A DNA stretch of 64,000 nucleotides from an uncultured Alphaproteobacteria bacterium (GCA_902611475.1 CACLZW010000003.1:34453-98452), one strand, 5' to 3'. Counted from the first letter of the stretch, positions 1 to 9,984 are shown. Translations and numbers: made by a program. Notes: generated by a model not told the origin, from the sequence alone.

Positions 1-786
1 ATTGGGGCTAAATCTTTCTACGCAATAAACACTCATGCCCGCATATAGAGCTGCGAAGCACTGAATACTTAGTGCGTTAATATGGAATAACGGCATGCAG
101 ATATACTGTGTGTCTCTATCAGAAAACTCAGCAACCTCAGCACTTATAATTGCGTAAGAAAAGAAGTGTCCATGAGGCAACAAGACACCTTTAGACGGAC
201 CAGTGGTTCCAGACGTATACATTATCGCACAAATTTTATGAATTGAAGCAGTTTCTAGTAAACTTATTTCGCTATCATTAATGATATTATCTAAGCACGA
301 TTGAAAGTTTAAAATCTCTTCGGCATGAAGAGCCGTTGGCAATGATTTTTTATCAAAAGACTTAGTTACTATAGTACCCCTCAGTTGGTTTTTTTGTGAC
401 TTTATATCTTTAAACACCTCCAATAAAGTATTATCTATTATAGATATTTTTGGCTCGCAATTAAGAAACTGGTGCTCTAAGAATTGCCCTCTTAATTCTG
501 TATTTATCGGAACTAAAATAGCTCCAATCTTCATTACAGCAAATAGAGAAATAAGAAATTCTGGACTATTTTTTAAAAAACAAAAGACATTTTCATCTTC
601 TTTAAGTCCGATATCTAAAAGTTTATAAGCAAATTTGTCTGACTGCTCGTCAAGCAATTTAAACGAAAGAGAAGTGCCGGAGTCAAATCTAATGAATTCT
701 TTGTCCCCATATTCAGACGCTCTGATCTTTAACAACTTCAAAATATTCCAGTTGGATTTCTCTGCAAAAACACCTCTTTCTTTCAT
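1..786 (-). CDS. AMP-forming acyl-CoA synthetase, N-terminal part (runs off left edge)
   Basis: The first 262 codons of an ANL-superfamily adenylating enzyme are present; the C-terminal half lies beyond base 1. These enzymes activate a carboxylic acid with ATP and load it on CoA in the cytoplasm. The frame opens with ATG at 786 (MKERGVFAEKSNW) and carries the phosphate-binding motif YTSGTTGPSKG at about residues 190-200, followed by a PLFHINA stretch typical of the family. The substrate cannot be told from this half; CoA ligases for short, medium or carnitine-like acids share these motifs. It is read away from the neighbouring DMT exporter on the same strand, whose stop lies about 35 bases upstream of its start, so the two may be co-transcribed. 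Confidence 0.88.
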   Translation of the reverse strand, partial: MKERGVFAEKSNWNILKLLKIRASEYGDKEFIRFDSGTSLSFKLLDEQSDKFAYKLLDIGLKEDENVFCFLKNSPEFLISLFAVMKIGAILVPINTELRGQFLEHQFLNCEPKISIIDNTLLEVFKDIKSQKNQLRGTIVTKSFDKKSLPTALHAEEILNFQSCLDNIINDSEISLLETASIHKICAIMYTSGTTGPSKGVLLPHGHFFSYAIISAEVAEFSDRDTQYICMPLFHINALSIQCFAALYAGMSVYCVERFSPN

Positions 787-820
787 AATAAAACTCCGTA
801 CCACAAAATAGCTTTAATTA

Positions 821-1693
821 TTATTTTATTAATTTGTCGGTGTTAGAATACAGTGCATTATATACTACAGCAAAGCAAATTAAAGATCCTCCCAGAATGG
901 TATTGAGTAAAACCTCTTCTCCAATAAAAATCCATACCCAAACCGGTCCCAAAAATACCTCTCCAAGCATTAATATGGTTAGTTGCGTTGCAGGAACAAA
1001 TTTTGAGCCTAAAGTATATAAAACAAGGCCACCACCTACCTGGAAGACACCTAAAATGAAAATAATGAAGAAGTCTTTGCTGATAAGCTGAAAACTATAA
1101 TTTGAAAACAATATAATTAAGAAAGCAACAGAGGATGCGATGATCCCAGAAGCGAAAACAGATGGCAACATTTGCACATGTTTGTTTAGTCTTAGATTAA
1201 TAGTAAAAAAAGAAAAGCCGATGGCTGAAATAATAGCGGATAAGTTTCCTTTCCAATCACCGCCACCAAAATCACCCCAAATCATAATAACGACGCCGGT
1301 AAAAGCAATGGCAATGGACAGCAATGTTTTGGATGATATTGTTTCTTTTAGAAATATTGGTGACAAAATAGCTGTTAATATTGGGGCACAAGCAAATAAT
1401 ATAAGAGCATTTGCTGCTGATGTAGTTAATAAAGCGTAAATTCCTCCTATATATGCAAAAAATAGTGCAGTACCACCAGACAAGTAAGACAACCAGTTTC
1501 TTAAAAGAAGAAAAAAGTTAAACCTGAAAAAAAAATGGAGCAAAAACCCAATAAAAATTGAAATAAAAATTGAACGGAAAAATAATATTTCAAACGCATT
1601 GGCCTGCTCAATGCTCTTGATACTTAATCCTATAGTGGACCAAAGTATTCCTGCGGTAACAGCTAAAAGAATACCAAAACTCTTATCTGTCAT
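821..1693 (-). CDS. DMT-superfamily (EamA) transporter
   Basis: A 290-residue integral membrane protein with about ten hydrophobic helices arranged as two EamA repeats. The N-terminal motif GILLAVTAGILWSTIG and the second-half GFSFFTINLRLN and LGEVFLGPVWVW segments are typical of drug/metabolite exporters of the inner membrane. The usual EamA length is 280-310 residues, so it is complete. Its ATG at 1691-1693 lies 113 bases from the divergent glutamate dehydrogenase start. The substrate is unknown; family members export amino acids, nucleobases or small organic metabolites. The truncated acyl-CoA synthetase follows on the same strand. Confidence 0.88.
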   Translation of the reverse strand: MTDKSFGILLAVTAGILWSTIGLSIKSIEQANAFEILFFRSIFISIFIGFLLHFFFRFNFFLLLRNWLSYLSGGTALFFAYIGGIYALLTTSAANALILFACAPILTAILSPIFLKETISSKTLLSIAIAFTGVVIMIWGDFGGGDWKGNLSAIISAIGFSFFTINLRLNKHVQMLPSVFASGIIASSVAFLIILFSNYSFQLISKDFFIIFILGVFQVGGGLVLYTLGSKFVPATQLTILMLGEVFLGPVWVWIFIGEEVLLNTILGGSLICFAVVYNALYSNTDKLIK

Positions 1694-1806
1694 AGTCTTC
1701 TAAAATTTGCAATATTCTCATTAATCTTTTCTCATATAGACAAAGAATCTCTAATAGCTTTAAGTAATAAAGTAAACATGTTATTCTTTCCGTAGGGGGA
1801 ATTGAA

Positions 1807-3228
1807 ATGGCAGGAAAAGAATTTTTAGAGTCGATTGAAATCAATTTCAAGCAAGCTATAAAATTTTTAAACAGTAATAAATCAGAGAGTGCTTTAACTG
1901 ACGATCTTGCAGAACAAATTATGCAAGCAAATTCAACTTATTTAGTAAGATTTGGCGTTAGATTAAGGAATAAAGTTTATACATTTCAAGGCTATAGATC
2001 AGTACACTCCGATCACTTTGAACCTGTTAAAGGAGGCATAAGGTACGATTTAGATGTAAATCAAGAGGAAGTTGAGGCTTTAGCAGCTCTTATGACTTAT
2101 AAGTGTTCGCTTGTTGAGGTACCTTTCGGGGGATCAAAAGGTGGTCTAATCATTGACCCGAAAGAATGGAGTGCGGAAGAACTAGAAAAAATTACCCGAC
2201 GATTTACTCAAGAACTGGCTAAAAGAGATTTAATTCATCCATCACAGAATGTACCAGCACCTGATGTGGGAACTGGGGAACGAGAAATGGCCTGGATGGC
2301 AGACGAATATAAGAGATTGAACCCCACGGATTTAAATGCATGGGCCTGCGTTACTGGAAAACCTGTAAGCAAAGGAGGGATTGCTGGCAGAACTGAAGCT
2401 ACTGGGCGTGGCGTGAAATACGCACTAAACGCATTCTTTGACTGTAAAATTGATTTAGAAAAAACTGGGCTCTCACCAGGGTTAAGTGGAAAGCGAGTAA
2501 TAATACAGGGTCTCGGTAATGTTGGCTATCATGCTGCACTATTTTTATCGAAAGAGGATGATGCAAAAATAACTCATGTTTTGGAACGGGATGGAGCTAT
2601 AATAAATGAACAAGGGATCGATATCCAGAAATTACGAGACCATATAATAAAAAATGGCTCAATAAAAGGCTATCCGGGGTTTACCGATAAAGGGCCAGAG
2701 CTTCTGGAAGCTGATGCCGATATTTTGATTCCTGCAGCAATGGAGTTGGTAATAACTGAAGAAAATGCTGCAAGAATTAAGGCTCCTTTAATCATCGAAG
2801 CAGCAAACGGACCAATATCGTCCAATGCTGATAAGATATTAAATAAAAATAGTAAAATTATTATTCCAGATTTATATGCAAATGCTGGAGGAGTTACAGT
2901 TAGCTACTTCGAATGGATCAAAAATTTAAGCAGAATAAGATTTGGTAGACTACAAAGACGTGCGCAAGAAAACCAACTGTCTTCTTTAATCAGTGGAATT
3001 GAGTCTATGACTAAGGAAAAGTTTTCTGACGATTTTAAAAAAGAGATTGTTAAAGGCGATTCAGAGCTCGATTTAGTAAGATCAGGACTGGAAGATACTA
3101 TGCGAACTACATATGATGTAATAAGTGCTCGTTGGAACTCAGATACAGATATTCCTGACCTGCGTACTGCTGCTATGATGGTTTCGATAAGTAGAGTAGC
3201 TAGCACCTATTCAACGTTAGGCATTTGA
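1807..3228 (+). CDS. gdh: Glu/Leu/Phe/Val dehydrogenase (glutamate dehydrogenase)
   Basis: A 473-residue amino-acid dehydrogenase that interconverts glutamate with 2-oxoglutarate and ammonium using NAD(P). The N-terminal ELFV domain shows KGGIRYD near residue 76 and the catalytic-lysine region PFGGSKGGLIIDP near residues 109-121. PAPDVGTGEREMAWM follows, and a Rossmann domain has GLGNVGYHAALFL near residue 236. NAGGVTVSYFEW near residue 360 is also diagnostic. ATG 1807 is preceded by AGGGGGA at 1794-1800 with six bases between, supporting this start. It is monocistronic, convergent with the DsbA-like gene. Coenzyme preference cannot be read safely; the length is typical of alphaproteobacterial members. 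Confidence 0.93.
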   Translation: MAGKEFLESIEINFKQAIKFLNSNKSESALTDDLAEQIMQANSTYLVRFGVRLRNKVYTFQGYRSVHSDHFEPVKGGIRYDLDVNQEEVEALAALMTYKCSLVEVPFGGSKGGLIIDPKEWSAEELEKITRRFTQELAKRDLIHPSQNVPAPDVGTGEREMAWMADEYKRLNPTDLNAWACVTGKPVSKGGIAGRTEATGRGVKYALNAFFDCKIDLEKTGLSPGLSGKRVIIQGLGNVGYHAALFLSKEDDAKITHVLERDGAIINEQGIDIQKLRDHIIKNGSIKGYPGFTDKGPELLEADADILIPAAMELVITEENAARIKAPLIIEAANGPISSNADKILNKNSKIIIPDLYANAGGVTVSYFEWIKNLSRIRFGRLQRRAQENQLSSLISGIESMTKEKFSDDFKKEIVKGDSELDLVRSGLEDTMRTTYDVISARWNSDTDIPDLRTAAMMVSISRVASTYSTLGI

Positions 3229-3258
3229 TAAATTATCAATGTTTATGCATCTAATCGC

Positions 3259-4023
3259 TTACATTCTACTTTCTCTGATGTCAGAAATAATTAGTTCAAG
3301 CTCCTCTAAAGGCACAAAGCCCGGAAAAAATTTATCCTCGATAATAAATAAAGGTGTGCCAGAAAAACCTATTCGTCTTGCTAGTGCATTTGACTTTGCT
3401 ATATGGTTTATAACGAATTCACTCTCCATGTCTTTTTTTAAGCTGGAGACATCAATCTTTAAATTTTTTGCTATTTCAAAAATTTTAGCCTCTGTTAAGC
3501 TGCCCTCTTTCATAAGCCTCCAATGATATTCTTTGTACTTACCCTGTGCGATCGCTGCTAAAGCAGCTTTTGCGGCAATAATGCTATTATTGTTCAAAAT
3601 GGGCCACTCACGGGGTATAAACTTTATATTCTCATCAGATTTTATTAAATCTTGAAGGTCCTTTGCGGCAGTTTTGCAATAAGGACAGTTATAATCGAAG
3701 AATTCAATAATTGTTATATCTCCGTCTGGATTACCAATAACAACCGTATCTTCAGTGTCAGTTAGTTCTGAGCTATATTCTCTAATTTGCTTAGAGACAA
3801 TATCATTCCTTTTTTGTTCTTCTCTAGCTTGTAGAATTCTAGAAGCCTCTCGCAGTATTTCAGGATTTTCGAGCAATGCTTCCAGTGCTAACTTTTTTAT
3901 TGTTGCCATCTCATTTTCTGAAAAGCTGTTGTCTCTTTTATCTTGAGCAAATAAAGGTATGGTTACAAAAACATAAACTACGAATAAGATGGTGTATGAG
4001 ATACATTTAAGCTTCATAAGCAT
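3259..4023 (-). CDS. DsbA/Com1-family periplasmic thiol oxidoreductase
   Basis: A 254-residue exported thioredoxin-fold protein. The first ~26 residues form a signal peptide (MLMKLK, hydrophobic core, then LFAQD), with the likely cleavage after FA. A helical N-terminal region (residues 30-85) precedes a DsbA-like domain starting GNPDGDITIIEFFDYNCPYC, with the CPYC redox site near residues 115-118 and the cis-proline loop FSGTPLFII near residue 221. Family members form or isomerise disulfides in exported proteins. Its ATG overlaps the stop of the upstream M20 peptidase by one base (TAATG), so the two are translationally coupled. The longer N-terminal helical part resembles the Com1/BdbD-like branch rather than classic DsbA. 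Confidence 0.87.
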   Translation of the reverse strand: MLMKLKCISYTILFVVYVFVTIPLFAQDKRDNSFSENEMATIKKLALEALLENPEILREASRILQAREEQKRNDIVSKQIREYSSELTDTEDTVVIGNPDGDITIIEFFDYNCPYCKTAAKDLQDLIKSDENIKFIPREWPILNNNSIIAAKAALAAIAQGKYKEYHWRLMKEGSLTEAKIFEIAKNLKIDVSSLKKDMESEFVINHIAKSNALARRIGFSGTPLFIIEDKFFPGFVPLEELELIISDIRESRM

Positions 4024-5402
4024 TAGGAACTAAGGCTCCCAATCTTATGAAATAATTGTCGATATGCCTCCTGCCCTTTATAAAAGCTAGATAATCGGAA
4101 AAATTCATTAGGCGCATGCCAGTTTTCGTCATTAAGTTGAAAAGAAAATGTTGTAGTATAGACGCCTAAAAATCGGTAAAAAGCAGAAAGAATGGGAATT
4201 GAGCCTCCAACTCTTATAATATATGGATCTTTTCCATAAATATTTTTAAGTACCTCTTTTGCCAATTTCATTGAATTCAAGTCACTGGGGATTAATAAGG
4301 GATCGCCTTCATCTTGAAGCGGTATAACCTTACCAGTGACTCCAGATGGCAGGTGTTTTTCAACATGTTTTTCAATCTTTTTAAGTATCTCTTTTGGTTT
4401 TTGATCTGCTACTAAACGACAAGTTATTTTTGCAAAGGCTTTCGAAGGTAGAACCGTTTTAGTACCTGCTCCTTGATAACCACCCGAAATACCATTTAAA
4501 TCAATAGTAGGGCGTGCGCTTACTCGCTCTAATGGTGTATAGCCAATTTCACCATCTAAACAAATGGCGCCTGTCTGTTTTACAAATTTTTTCTCATCAA
4601 AAGGAACTCTTGATATCTCCTCTTTGTCTTTAGAAGTAAGAGGAATAACTTCATCATAAAAACCTTCAACAGCGATCTCTCCGTTATCATTCTTCATGGA
4701 AGCGATCAATTGTGATAATGCCATTACAGGGTTTGCAATCGCCGCACCATATATACCCGAATGCTTGTCGGTATCTGGACCAGTTACCTCAATATCAAAA
4801 CCTAAAATACCTTTATAAGCTACTGCTAATTCACACTCATCTTCAGAAAACTGGCCACCATCAGCTGAAAAAATCATGTCACAGGTCAGTTTGTCGACAT
4901 TTTTGGAAACAAATTCAGGCATGTTTGGTGAGGCCACTTCTTCTTCCCCTTCAAAAATGAATTTGATGTTGAACGGGAAAGTCTCCGACGTTTTAAATAT
5001 TGACTCAAACACAACGATAGGTATGAACATGGAACCCTTATCATCAGAAGCTCCTCTCCCAAAAATTTTGTTATCTTTAATAATCGGTTTGAAGGGATCA
5101 ATATCCCACAAGTCAAGCGGATCTACAGGTTGAACATCATAATGACCATATATAAGTACCGTAGGTTTATCACTTCCGGCATGCAACCAATCACCATAAA
5201 CTGCAGGTTGCCCACCAGTATCCATTAGCTCCACATTCTCTATGCCAGCTTTTAACATTCGCTCTTTTAACCAGGCCGCAGCTCTTTGAACGTCTTTAGA
5301 ATGTTCTGGCAGAGCAGCAATCGAAGGTATAGATATAAAATCTAACAAATCATTATTAAATTTTTCTCTATTTTCTGTTAGATATTTTTGATCATTTTCC
5401 AT
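4023..5402 (-). CDS. M20-family metallo-dipeptidase
   Basis: A 459-residue cytosolic zinc peptidase of the M20/M25/M40 family, close to carnosine/Cys-Gly dipeptidases (CPGL/DUG1 type). Metal-site motifs are clear: GHYDVQPVDPLDLWDIDPF near residue 86, GRGASDDKG near residue 115, FEGEEEVASPN near residue 150 with the catalytic Glu, SADGG near residue 181, and a late HAPNE motif near residue 428. A bacterial exopeptidase dimerisation domain lies in the middle. It likely hydrolyses dipeptides taken up from the environment. ATG 5402 is the start; the downstream DsbA-like gene overlaps by one base, forming a two-gene operon. Confidence 0.92.
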   Translation of the reverse strand: MENDQKYLTENREKFNNDLLDFISIPSIAALPEHSKDVQRAAAWLKERMLKAGIENVELMDTGGQPAVYGDWLHAGSDKPTVLIYGHYDVQPVDPLDLWDIDPFKPIIKDNKIFGRGASDDKGSMFIPIVVFESIFKTSETFPFNIKFIFEGEEEVASPNMPEFVSKNVDKLTCDMIFSADGGQFSEDECELAVAYKGILGFDIEVTGPDTDKHSGIYGAAIANPVMALSQLIASMKNDNGEIAVEGFYDEVIPLTSKDKEEISRVPFDEKKFVKQTGAICLDGEIGYTPLERVSARPTIDLNGISGGYQGAGTKTVLPSKAFAKITCRLVADQKPKEILKKIEKHVEKHLPSGVTGKVIPLQDEGDPLLIPSDLNSMKLAKEVLKNIYGKDPYIIRVGGSIPILSAFYRFLGVYTTTFSFQLNDENWHAPNEFFRLSSFYKGQEAYRQLFHKIGSLSS

Positions 5403-5548
5403 TATTTAAGCAACCTTCTTACCATCTATCCTAGACAACTTAATATGTTATACGTTCAAATTTATTTAAAGTAACTTTTTTATTAAGTAAACGAAGTTAG
5501 TTTATCTAAACAAACATTAATAAAGCAAACCTTATACTCAATTAGTAT

Positions 5549-6421
5549 TTAATTGTAATAGAAACTAACCGAATGTTTAGCCTCAGCAAAAAATAACCAT
5601 CTTGAAAAATAAATTCCTACAAAATGAATCCCTATCACTAAAATGCTAATGCTAAAGTTACCAGGAAACATTAAAATTAATGACATTGGCAAAACAAATG
5701 CCGCAAAGAAAGAGATATACCTTATTTTTATCGCATGTTTCCTAGCAACTTTATAAACCATCTCATTAAGCAAATAGTTTCTATTAGTATGAGCAACGTC
5801 AAAAGCTCTGATATCTTCATTTTTACTAAATCCCAAAGCGGTACCAACACTCGTTTCTTTATGTATAAAACTTTGGTCAGCAATATACCAAAACAAGACT
5901 TGAAGAACTCCAAAAATCAATAGCAAAACTAAGCTAGCGTAATCCAATAATAGAATTGAGCCACCTGCCAAAGCTGTAAAAATAAAAAGAGCAGGCGTTA
6001 ACATATTATTCCAAGATGGAACGGTTTTTAACTGTGCATAAATCATGGAAGTAGTAAAAATAGTAAATAAAGATAGAAGAAATAATATAATGCCAACCTC
6101 GTTGATATATCGATTTTGTACAAAAACCCAACCAATGTTTCCCACAACAATCGATAGGCAGAAGATCGAGGAAATTGCCTCTCGACTTAGCCAGCTAGTT
6201 TGCCATTGAGACATGGATTTGATTGCATTTTTTTTGTTTGCAAGATGAAAAAAAGAGGAAATCAATCCGATAATTGAAAAAAAAAGACCAATTACAGAAA
6301 AAATCACAATATCACCTGCGCTGATCTGGCTCAAAAATTGTAGCAGTCCAACAATTGAAATCAGCCCAAAACCGAAACCAGAAAGAACAGTAAAAAGGAT
6401 TATTGATGGAGCAGGATGCAT
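5549..6421 (-). CDS. soeC: Membrane anchor subunit of molybdoenzyme (SoeC/DmsC family)
   Basis: A 290-residue DmsC-like integral membrane protein with about eight hydrophobic helices (MHPAPSIILFTVLSGFGFG at the start). It anchors a cytoplasmic Mo/Fe-S complex to the inner membrane and passes electrons to or from quinone. Its ATG shares one base with the stop of the Fe-S subunit gene (TAATG), so synthesis is coupled. Conserved family elements seen are ISAGDIVIFSVIG, FSIIGLISSFFHLANK and a central LSREAISSIFCLS helix that resembles the SWLSREV segment of SoeC/DmsC proteins. The order catalytic-FeS-anchor and the neighbouring xsc gene favour the sulfite dehydrogenase SoeC over DmsC; the anchor alone would not decide. 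Confidence 0.82.
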   Translation of the reverse strand: MHPAPSIILFTVLSGFGFGLISIVGLLQFLSQISAGDIVIFSVIGLFFSIIGLISSFFHLANKKNAIKSMSQWQTSWLSREAISSIFCLSIVVGNIGWVFVQNRYINEVGIILFLLSLFTIFTTSMIYAQLKTVPSWNNMLTPALFIFTALAGGSILLLDYASLVLLLIFGVLQVLFWYIADQSFIHKETSVGTALGFSKNEDIRAFDVAHTNRNYLLNEMVYKVARKHAIKIRYISFFAAFVLPMSLILMFPGNFSISILVIGIHFVGIYFSRWLFFAEAKHSVSFYYN

Positions 6422-7164
6422 TAGAATTTACTAAGAGCTCTATCCACCCAACCAAGTAGCCCTGTAGCATCTGTTTCCTCCTCAACAACTGACCCAACAG
6501 AGCTGACAGCATCCTTAGACTTTATTCTAGGAAGTAGATATTTATTAACCGGTTTTGTTTGCATTTCAGGCATAAGATCAACTCCACCTCTCTCTCTGAC
6601 CTTCTTTGAAACGTCTGAATTAGGGTCATTGAAATCACCAAATGCTCTTGCGCCAGTGGGACAACTCTTTACACACACGGGCACTCTGTCCTCTGGTGGA
6701 AGCTCTTCACTATAAATTCTATCAACACACAAAGTACACTTTTTCATCACACCGCTTACTAAATCTAGCTCTCGAGCTCCATAGGGACACGCCCAAGCAC
6801 AAAGCCCACAGCCCATGCAATCATCTTCATTAACAAGAACTATCCCATCTTCTTCTCTCTTGTAACTTGCTCCTGTCGGGCAAACAGTCACACAAGGTGC
6901 ATCTTCACAGTGAAGGCAAGATCTTGGAAAGTAAAACGTCTCAGCTTCATTCGTGCTGCTGTTTTCTCTCTCATATGAATGAACTCGATTTAAAAAAGTA
7001 CCAACTGGATCCTTCTGATGAGAGTTGATATCACTTAACTGCTTTTCGTCTCCTGATGAATTCCACTCTTTACAACTCACTACACATCCGTGGCATCCAA
7101 CACAAGTGTCAAGATCAATTAGAAGCCCTAATTTTTTATCTTCGCATTTAGGTAATTTTGTCAA
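6421..7164 (-). CDS. soeB: 4Fe-4S electron-transfer subunit (SoeB/DmsB-like)
   Basis: A 247-residue ferredoxin-type subunit with four cysteine clusters for [4Fe-4S] centres: CVGCHGCVVSC at residues 21-31, CLHCEDAPCVTVCP, CMGCGLCAWACP, and CTLCVDR pairing with CVKSCP. It would carry electrons from the molybdenum subunit to the membrane anchor on the cytoplasmic face; no signal peptide is present. The start is TTG at 7162-7164: an in-frame TAA lies only two codons upstream, and MTKLP is the usual beginning of SoeB-type proteins. It starts seven bases after the soeA stop and overlaps soeC by one base. Confidence 0.87.
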   Translation of the reverse strand: MTKLPKCEDKKLGLLIDLDTCVGCHGCVVSCKEWNSSGDEKQLSDINSHQKDPVGTFLNRVHSYERENSSTNEAETFYFPRSCLHCEDAPCVTVCPTGASYKREEDGIVLVNEDDCMGCGLCAWACPYGARELDLVSGVMKKCTLCVDRIYSEELPPEDRVPVCVKSCPTGARAFGDFNDPNSDVSKKVRERGGVDLMPEMQTKPVNKYLLPRIKSKDAVSSVGSVVEEETDATGLLGWVDRALSKF

Positions 7165-7171
7165 TTCTTAC

Positions 7172-9970
7172 TCATTTCTTTTTATCTACCCCAACATTTA
7201 CAGGAGAGCTCAATACTGGAAACTGCGGGAGAGAAACCTTACTGGGGTTATCCACCTTCTCAATGTTAACCAATAGGTCATACCATGCAGCTTGTCCAGT
7301 AATAGGATCAGAATTACTATATCTGTAGCCGCTATCATTCTTGGGCAAAAGATCAGAAATGAGATGATTTATTATAAAACCTTCATTAGCCTCCTCCACA
7401 TTTTCATCTAGAGCCCAAGATCCTTTTCTTTTGCCAATTGCGTTCCATGTCCATACTGTATCTTCATTCTGGCTCTTCATAAGCGCGACCGGAACAACTA
7501 TTGATGAATTTTCCGACGTCAATCTTGCCCAGTCTCCATCTTTGAAATCCTTTTCTTTCCAAATACCTTTAGACACAAATAATTTGTTTGAACCATGAAT
7601 TTGTCTCAACCAAACATTCTGACTGCCCCAACTATGATACATCGCTGCGGGTCTCTGTGTAATTGCATGTATTGGATATTGTTTGACTTTTTTTGGATCA
7701 TGATTTGACCACCAAATTGGTAATGGATCCATTTTTTCGTCAATTCTATTAAACAAATGCTTCTGAGGTTTCAAATTATCTGGCAAATGCTGGTAATTTT
7801 GCAACTTTGCTAGTGGTTCTAAATATATTTGAAAGACAAAAGGCTCTTCTTTATCGTAGAAACCCATTTCAACAGCCCACTTTTGATATGCTTTATTCCA
7901 TGGTTTATAATATTGGGCTTCGTCGGGGATTTTTTCACTCCAAAAACCTCCATTCTTTATATAATTTTCAATTTGATCTAAGCTAATGTCTCCTCGGCCA
8001 ACATCTGTATTAGTCTCACCTCTAAATCCTGCTAAGGGCCCAATGCCCGGGCGTCTCTGATGTTTCTGCATGTAATCAGCGTAATCCTCATATAATGGCC
8101 GCTTGTCGCTGTCTACCATTCCTGGTAGCTCCAGCATAACGCCAAGTTGCAGCAAAACATCTTGAAAACTTCTCACATCTCTATCTGGCTTAACAACTGG
8201 CCAGCGTATTGCATCACTAACTTGATCGGGCTCACCTATAGGCCGATCCAATAACGATATACAATCATATCTTTCTAAATATGTCGTATCCGGCAAAATA
8301 AGATCAGCGTAGGCAACAGTCTCTGAGTAATAGCTATCGGAGTATATTATCCTAGGAATTCTATATGTGCCTGTTTCAGGGTCTCGTTCTGTTAATTTCT
8401 TGATTGTTTCCTCAGTATTCATAGAGGAATTCCATGCCATATTCGCCATGTAGAGAAATAAAGTATCTATTTTATAAGGATCTCCACTGTGACAGTTAGA
8501 TATTACAGTATGCATTAATCCATGTGAAGACATAGGGTTTTCCCATGTAAAACCTTTATCAATTCTTGCTGGCTTACCGTCCTCAGTATAAGCTAAGTCT
8601 TCGGGTCCACTTATATACCCAAGATGAGGTCCATCTAATTCACTATCAGGACTAAATTTAAAATGTGGTCTAGGATGCGCATCAAACGGCTTAGGATAAG
8701 GCGGTTTATACCGAAATCCACCTGGAACATCAACGCTACCAATTAAAATTTGAAGCAAGTGTATAGCTCGGCAGGTTTGGAATCCATTGGAGTGCGCTGA
8801 AATACCCCTCATCGCATGGAAACTAACCGGCCTGCCGGTGAACCCCGACCTTTTTTCCCCTCTAAAGTCTACCCAACTTTGATCAATGTATATTGACTTG
8901 TTAAACGCAATTGTAGCTATATCATCGGCCAACCTTAATATTTGCTCTTCCTTCAATCCGCACTGCGGTGCAACTAATTTTGGAGAATATGCGTTATCCA
9001 AATATTTTTCAGTTAACAAACTAAATACAGTCTTATAGGAACCATTTTCATTTTTATAAGACTTGGTCAAAGACGGCCTCACTCCCTTATCTGAAAATCT
9101 CTTTAATTCACCGGAAAAATGATCTATTACAAGAGGGCAGCCTTCTTTATCCTTTAAAAACAATCCATTACTCTCATTAGTTGATGTAATGCTCACAAGG
9201 AATGGTGAATTTGTAAAACTTTGCAAATAATCTAAATCAATTTTTTTCTTTTTAAGCAGTGTATGCACAATCGAAAGAACCAAGAGGCCATCGGTTCCTG
9301 GGCGTATCCCTAACCATTGATCTGCAACTGAATTATAGCCAGTCCTAACTGGATTAATTGCGATAACTTTTGCACCTCTATTTTTCAACTTTCCTAACCC
9401 TCTTTTAATAGGATTACTATCATGATCTTCTGCCACACCAAAAAGAAGCATTAGCTCTGTTTTATCCCAATCAGGAGAACCAAATTCCCAAAATGAACCT
9501 CCAATAGTATAAATACCTGCAGCAGCCATATTTACAGAACAAAAACCGCCATGAGCTGCGTAGTTGGGTGTGCCAAACTTTTGTGCCCACCAACCAGTAA
9601 ATGACTGAGATTGATCTCGACCAGTATAAAAGACAAGTTTTTCTGGCGATTTTTTACGAATGGGAGATAACCACTCAACCGCTATTTTAAGAGCCTCATC
9701 CCAGGATATCTCTTCAAACTTCCCCTCTCCACGCTCACCAACCCTACGTAGTGGCTTTTTTAGCCTAGAGGCTGCTTTATGCTGAAAAATACCAGAAGCG
9801 CCTTTCGCACATAAAACACCCTTATTTACTGGATGATCTCTATTACCTTCTATATGAACTACTTCATTGTCTTTTATATGCACATCAATGCCACAGCGAC
9901 ATGCACACATATAACAAGTCGTTTTAGAAACTTTTACAAGGCTTTCAGTGGCGTAAACTTCTTTATCCAT
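7172..9970 (-). CDS. soeA: Molybdopterin oxidoreductase catalytic subunit, probable sulfite dehydrogenase SoeA
   Basis: A 932-residue Mo-bis(MGD) enzyme of the DMSO-reductase superfamily. The N-terminal [4Fe-4S] site has cysteines 19, 22, 26 and 54 (C-X2-C-X3-C-X27-C). There is no Tat or Sec signal, so it is cytoplasmic, as SoeA is known to be. Stretches such as GKLGTPNYAAHGG-like QKFGTPNYAAHGGFCSVN, FGVAEDHDSNP and WLGIRPGTDG agree with my recollection of alphaproteobacterial SoeA. Soe oxidises sulfite to sulfate and reduces quinone. The genes downstream encode Fe-S and anchor subunits, and xsc, which releases sulfite, is 3.6 kb away. Alternatives are a DMSO, polysulfide or thiosulfate reductase; those usually have export signals. 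Confidence 0.83.
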   Translation of the reverse strand: MDKEVYATESLVKVSKTTCYMCACRCGIDVHIKDNEVVHIEGNRDHPVNKGVLCAKGASGIFQHKAASRLKKPLRRVGERGEGKFEEISWDEALKIAVEWLSPIRKKSPEKLVFYTGRDQSQSFTGWWAQKFGTPNYAAHGGFCSVNMAAAGIYTIGGSFWEFGSPDWDKTELMLLFGVAEDHDSNPIKRGLGKLKNRGAKVIAINPVRTGYNSVADQWLGIRPGTDGLLVLSIVHTLLKKKKIDLDYLQSFTNSPFLVSITSTNESNGLFLKDKEGCPLVIDHFSGELKRFSDKGVRPSLTKSYKNENGSYKTVFSLLTEKYLDNAYSPKLVAPQCGLKEEQILRLADDIATIAFNKSIYIDQSWVDFRGEKRSGFTGRPVSFHAMRGISAHSNGFQTCRAIHLLQILIGSVDVPGGFRYKPPYPKPFDAHPRPHFKFSPDSELDGPHLGYISGPEDLAYTEDGKPARIDKGFTWENPMSSHGLMHTVISNCHSGDPYKIDTLFLYMANMAWNSSMNTEETIKKLTERDPETGTYRIPRIIYSDSYYSETVAYADLILPDTTYLERYDCISLLDRPIGEPDQVSDAIRWPVVKPDRDVRSFQDVLLQLGVMLELPGMVDSDKRPLYEDYADYMQKHQRRPGIGPLAGFRGETNTDVGRGDISLDQIENYIKNGGFWSEKIPDEAQYYKPWNKAYQKWAVEMGFYDKEEPFVFQIYLEPLAKLQNYQHLPDNLKPQKHLFNRIDEKMDPLPIWWSNHDPKKVKQYPIHAITQRPAAMYHSWGSQNVWLRQIHGSNKLFVSKGIWKEKDFKDGDWARLTSENSSIVVPVALMKSQNEDTVWTWNAIGKRKGSWALDENVEEANEGFIINHLISDLLPKNDSGYRYSNSDPITGQAAWYDLLVNIEKVDNPSKVSLPQFPVLSSPVNVGVDKKK

Positions 9971-9984
9971 ATTTTTCTTTTAGA

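Noticed and set aside
834..1439. Plus-strand frames opposite the DMT transporter
   Set aside because: They lack ribosome-binding sites and recognisable domains and mirror the codons of the minus-strand gene.
5549..9970. DMSO reductase DmsABC for the three-subunit molybdoenzyme
   Set aside because: DmsA and most reductases of this type carry a Tat signal. The 932-residue subunit has none, and its sequence and the xsc neighbourhood favour SoeABC.
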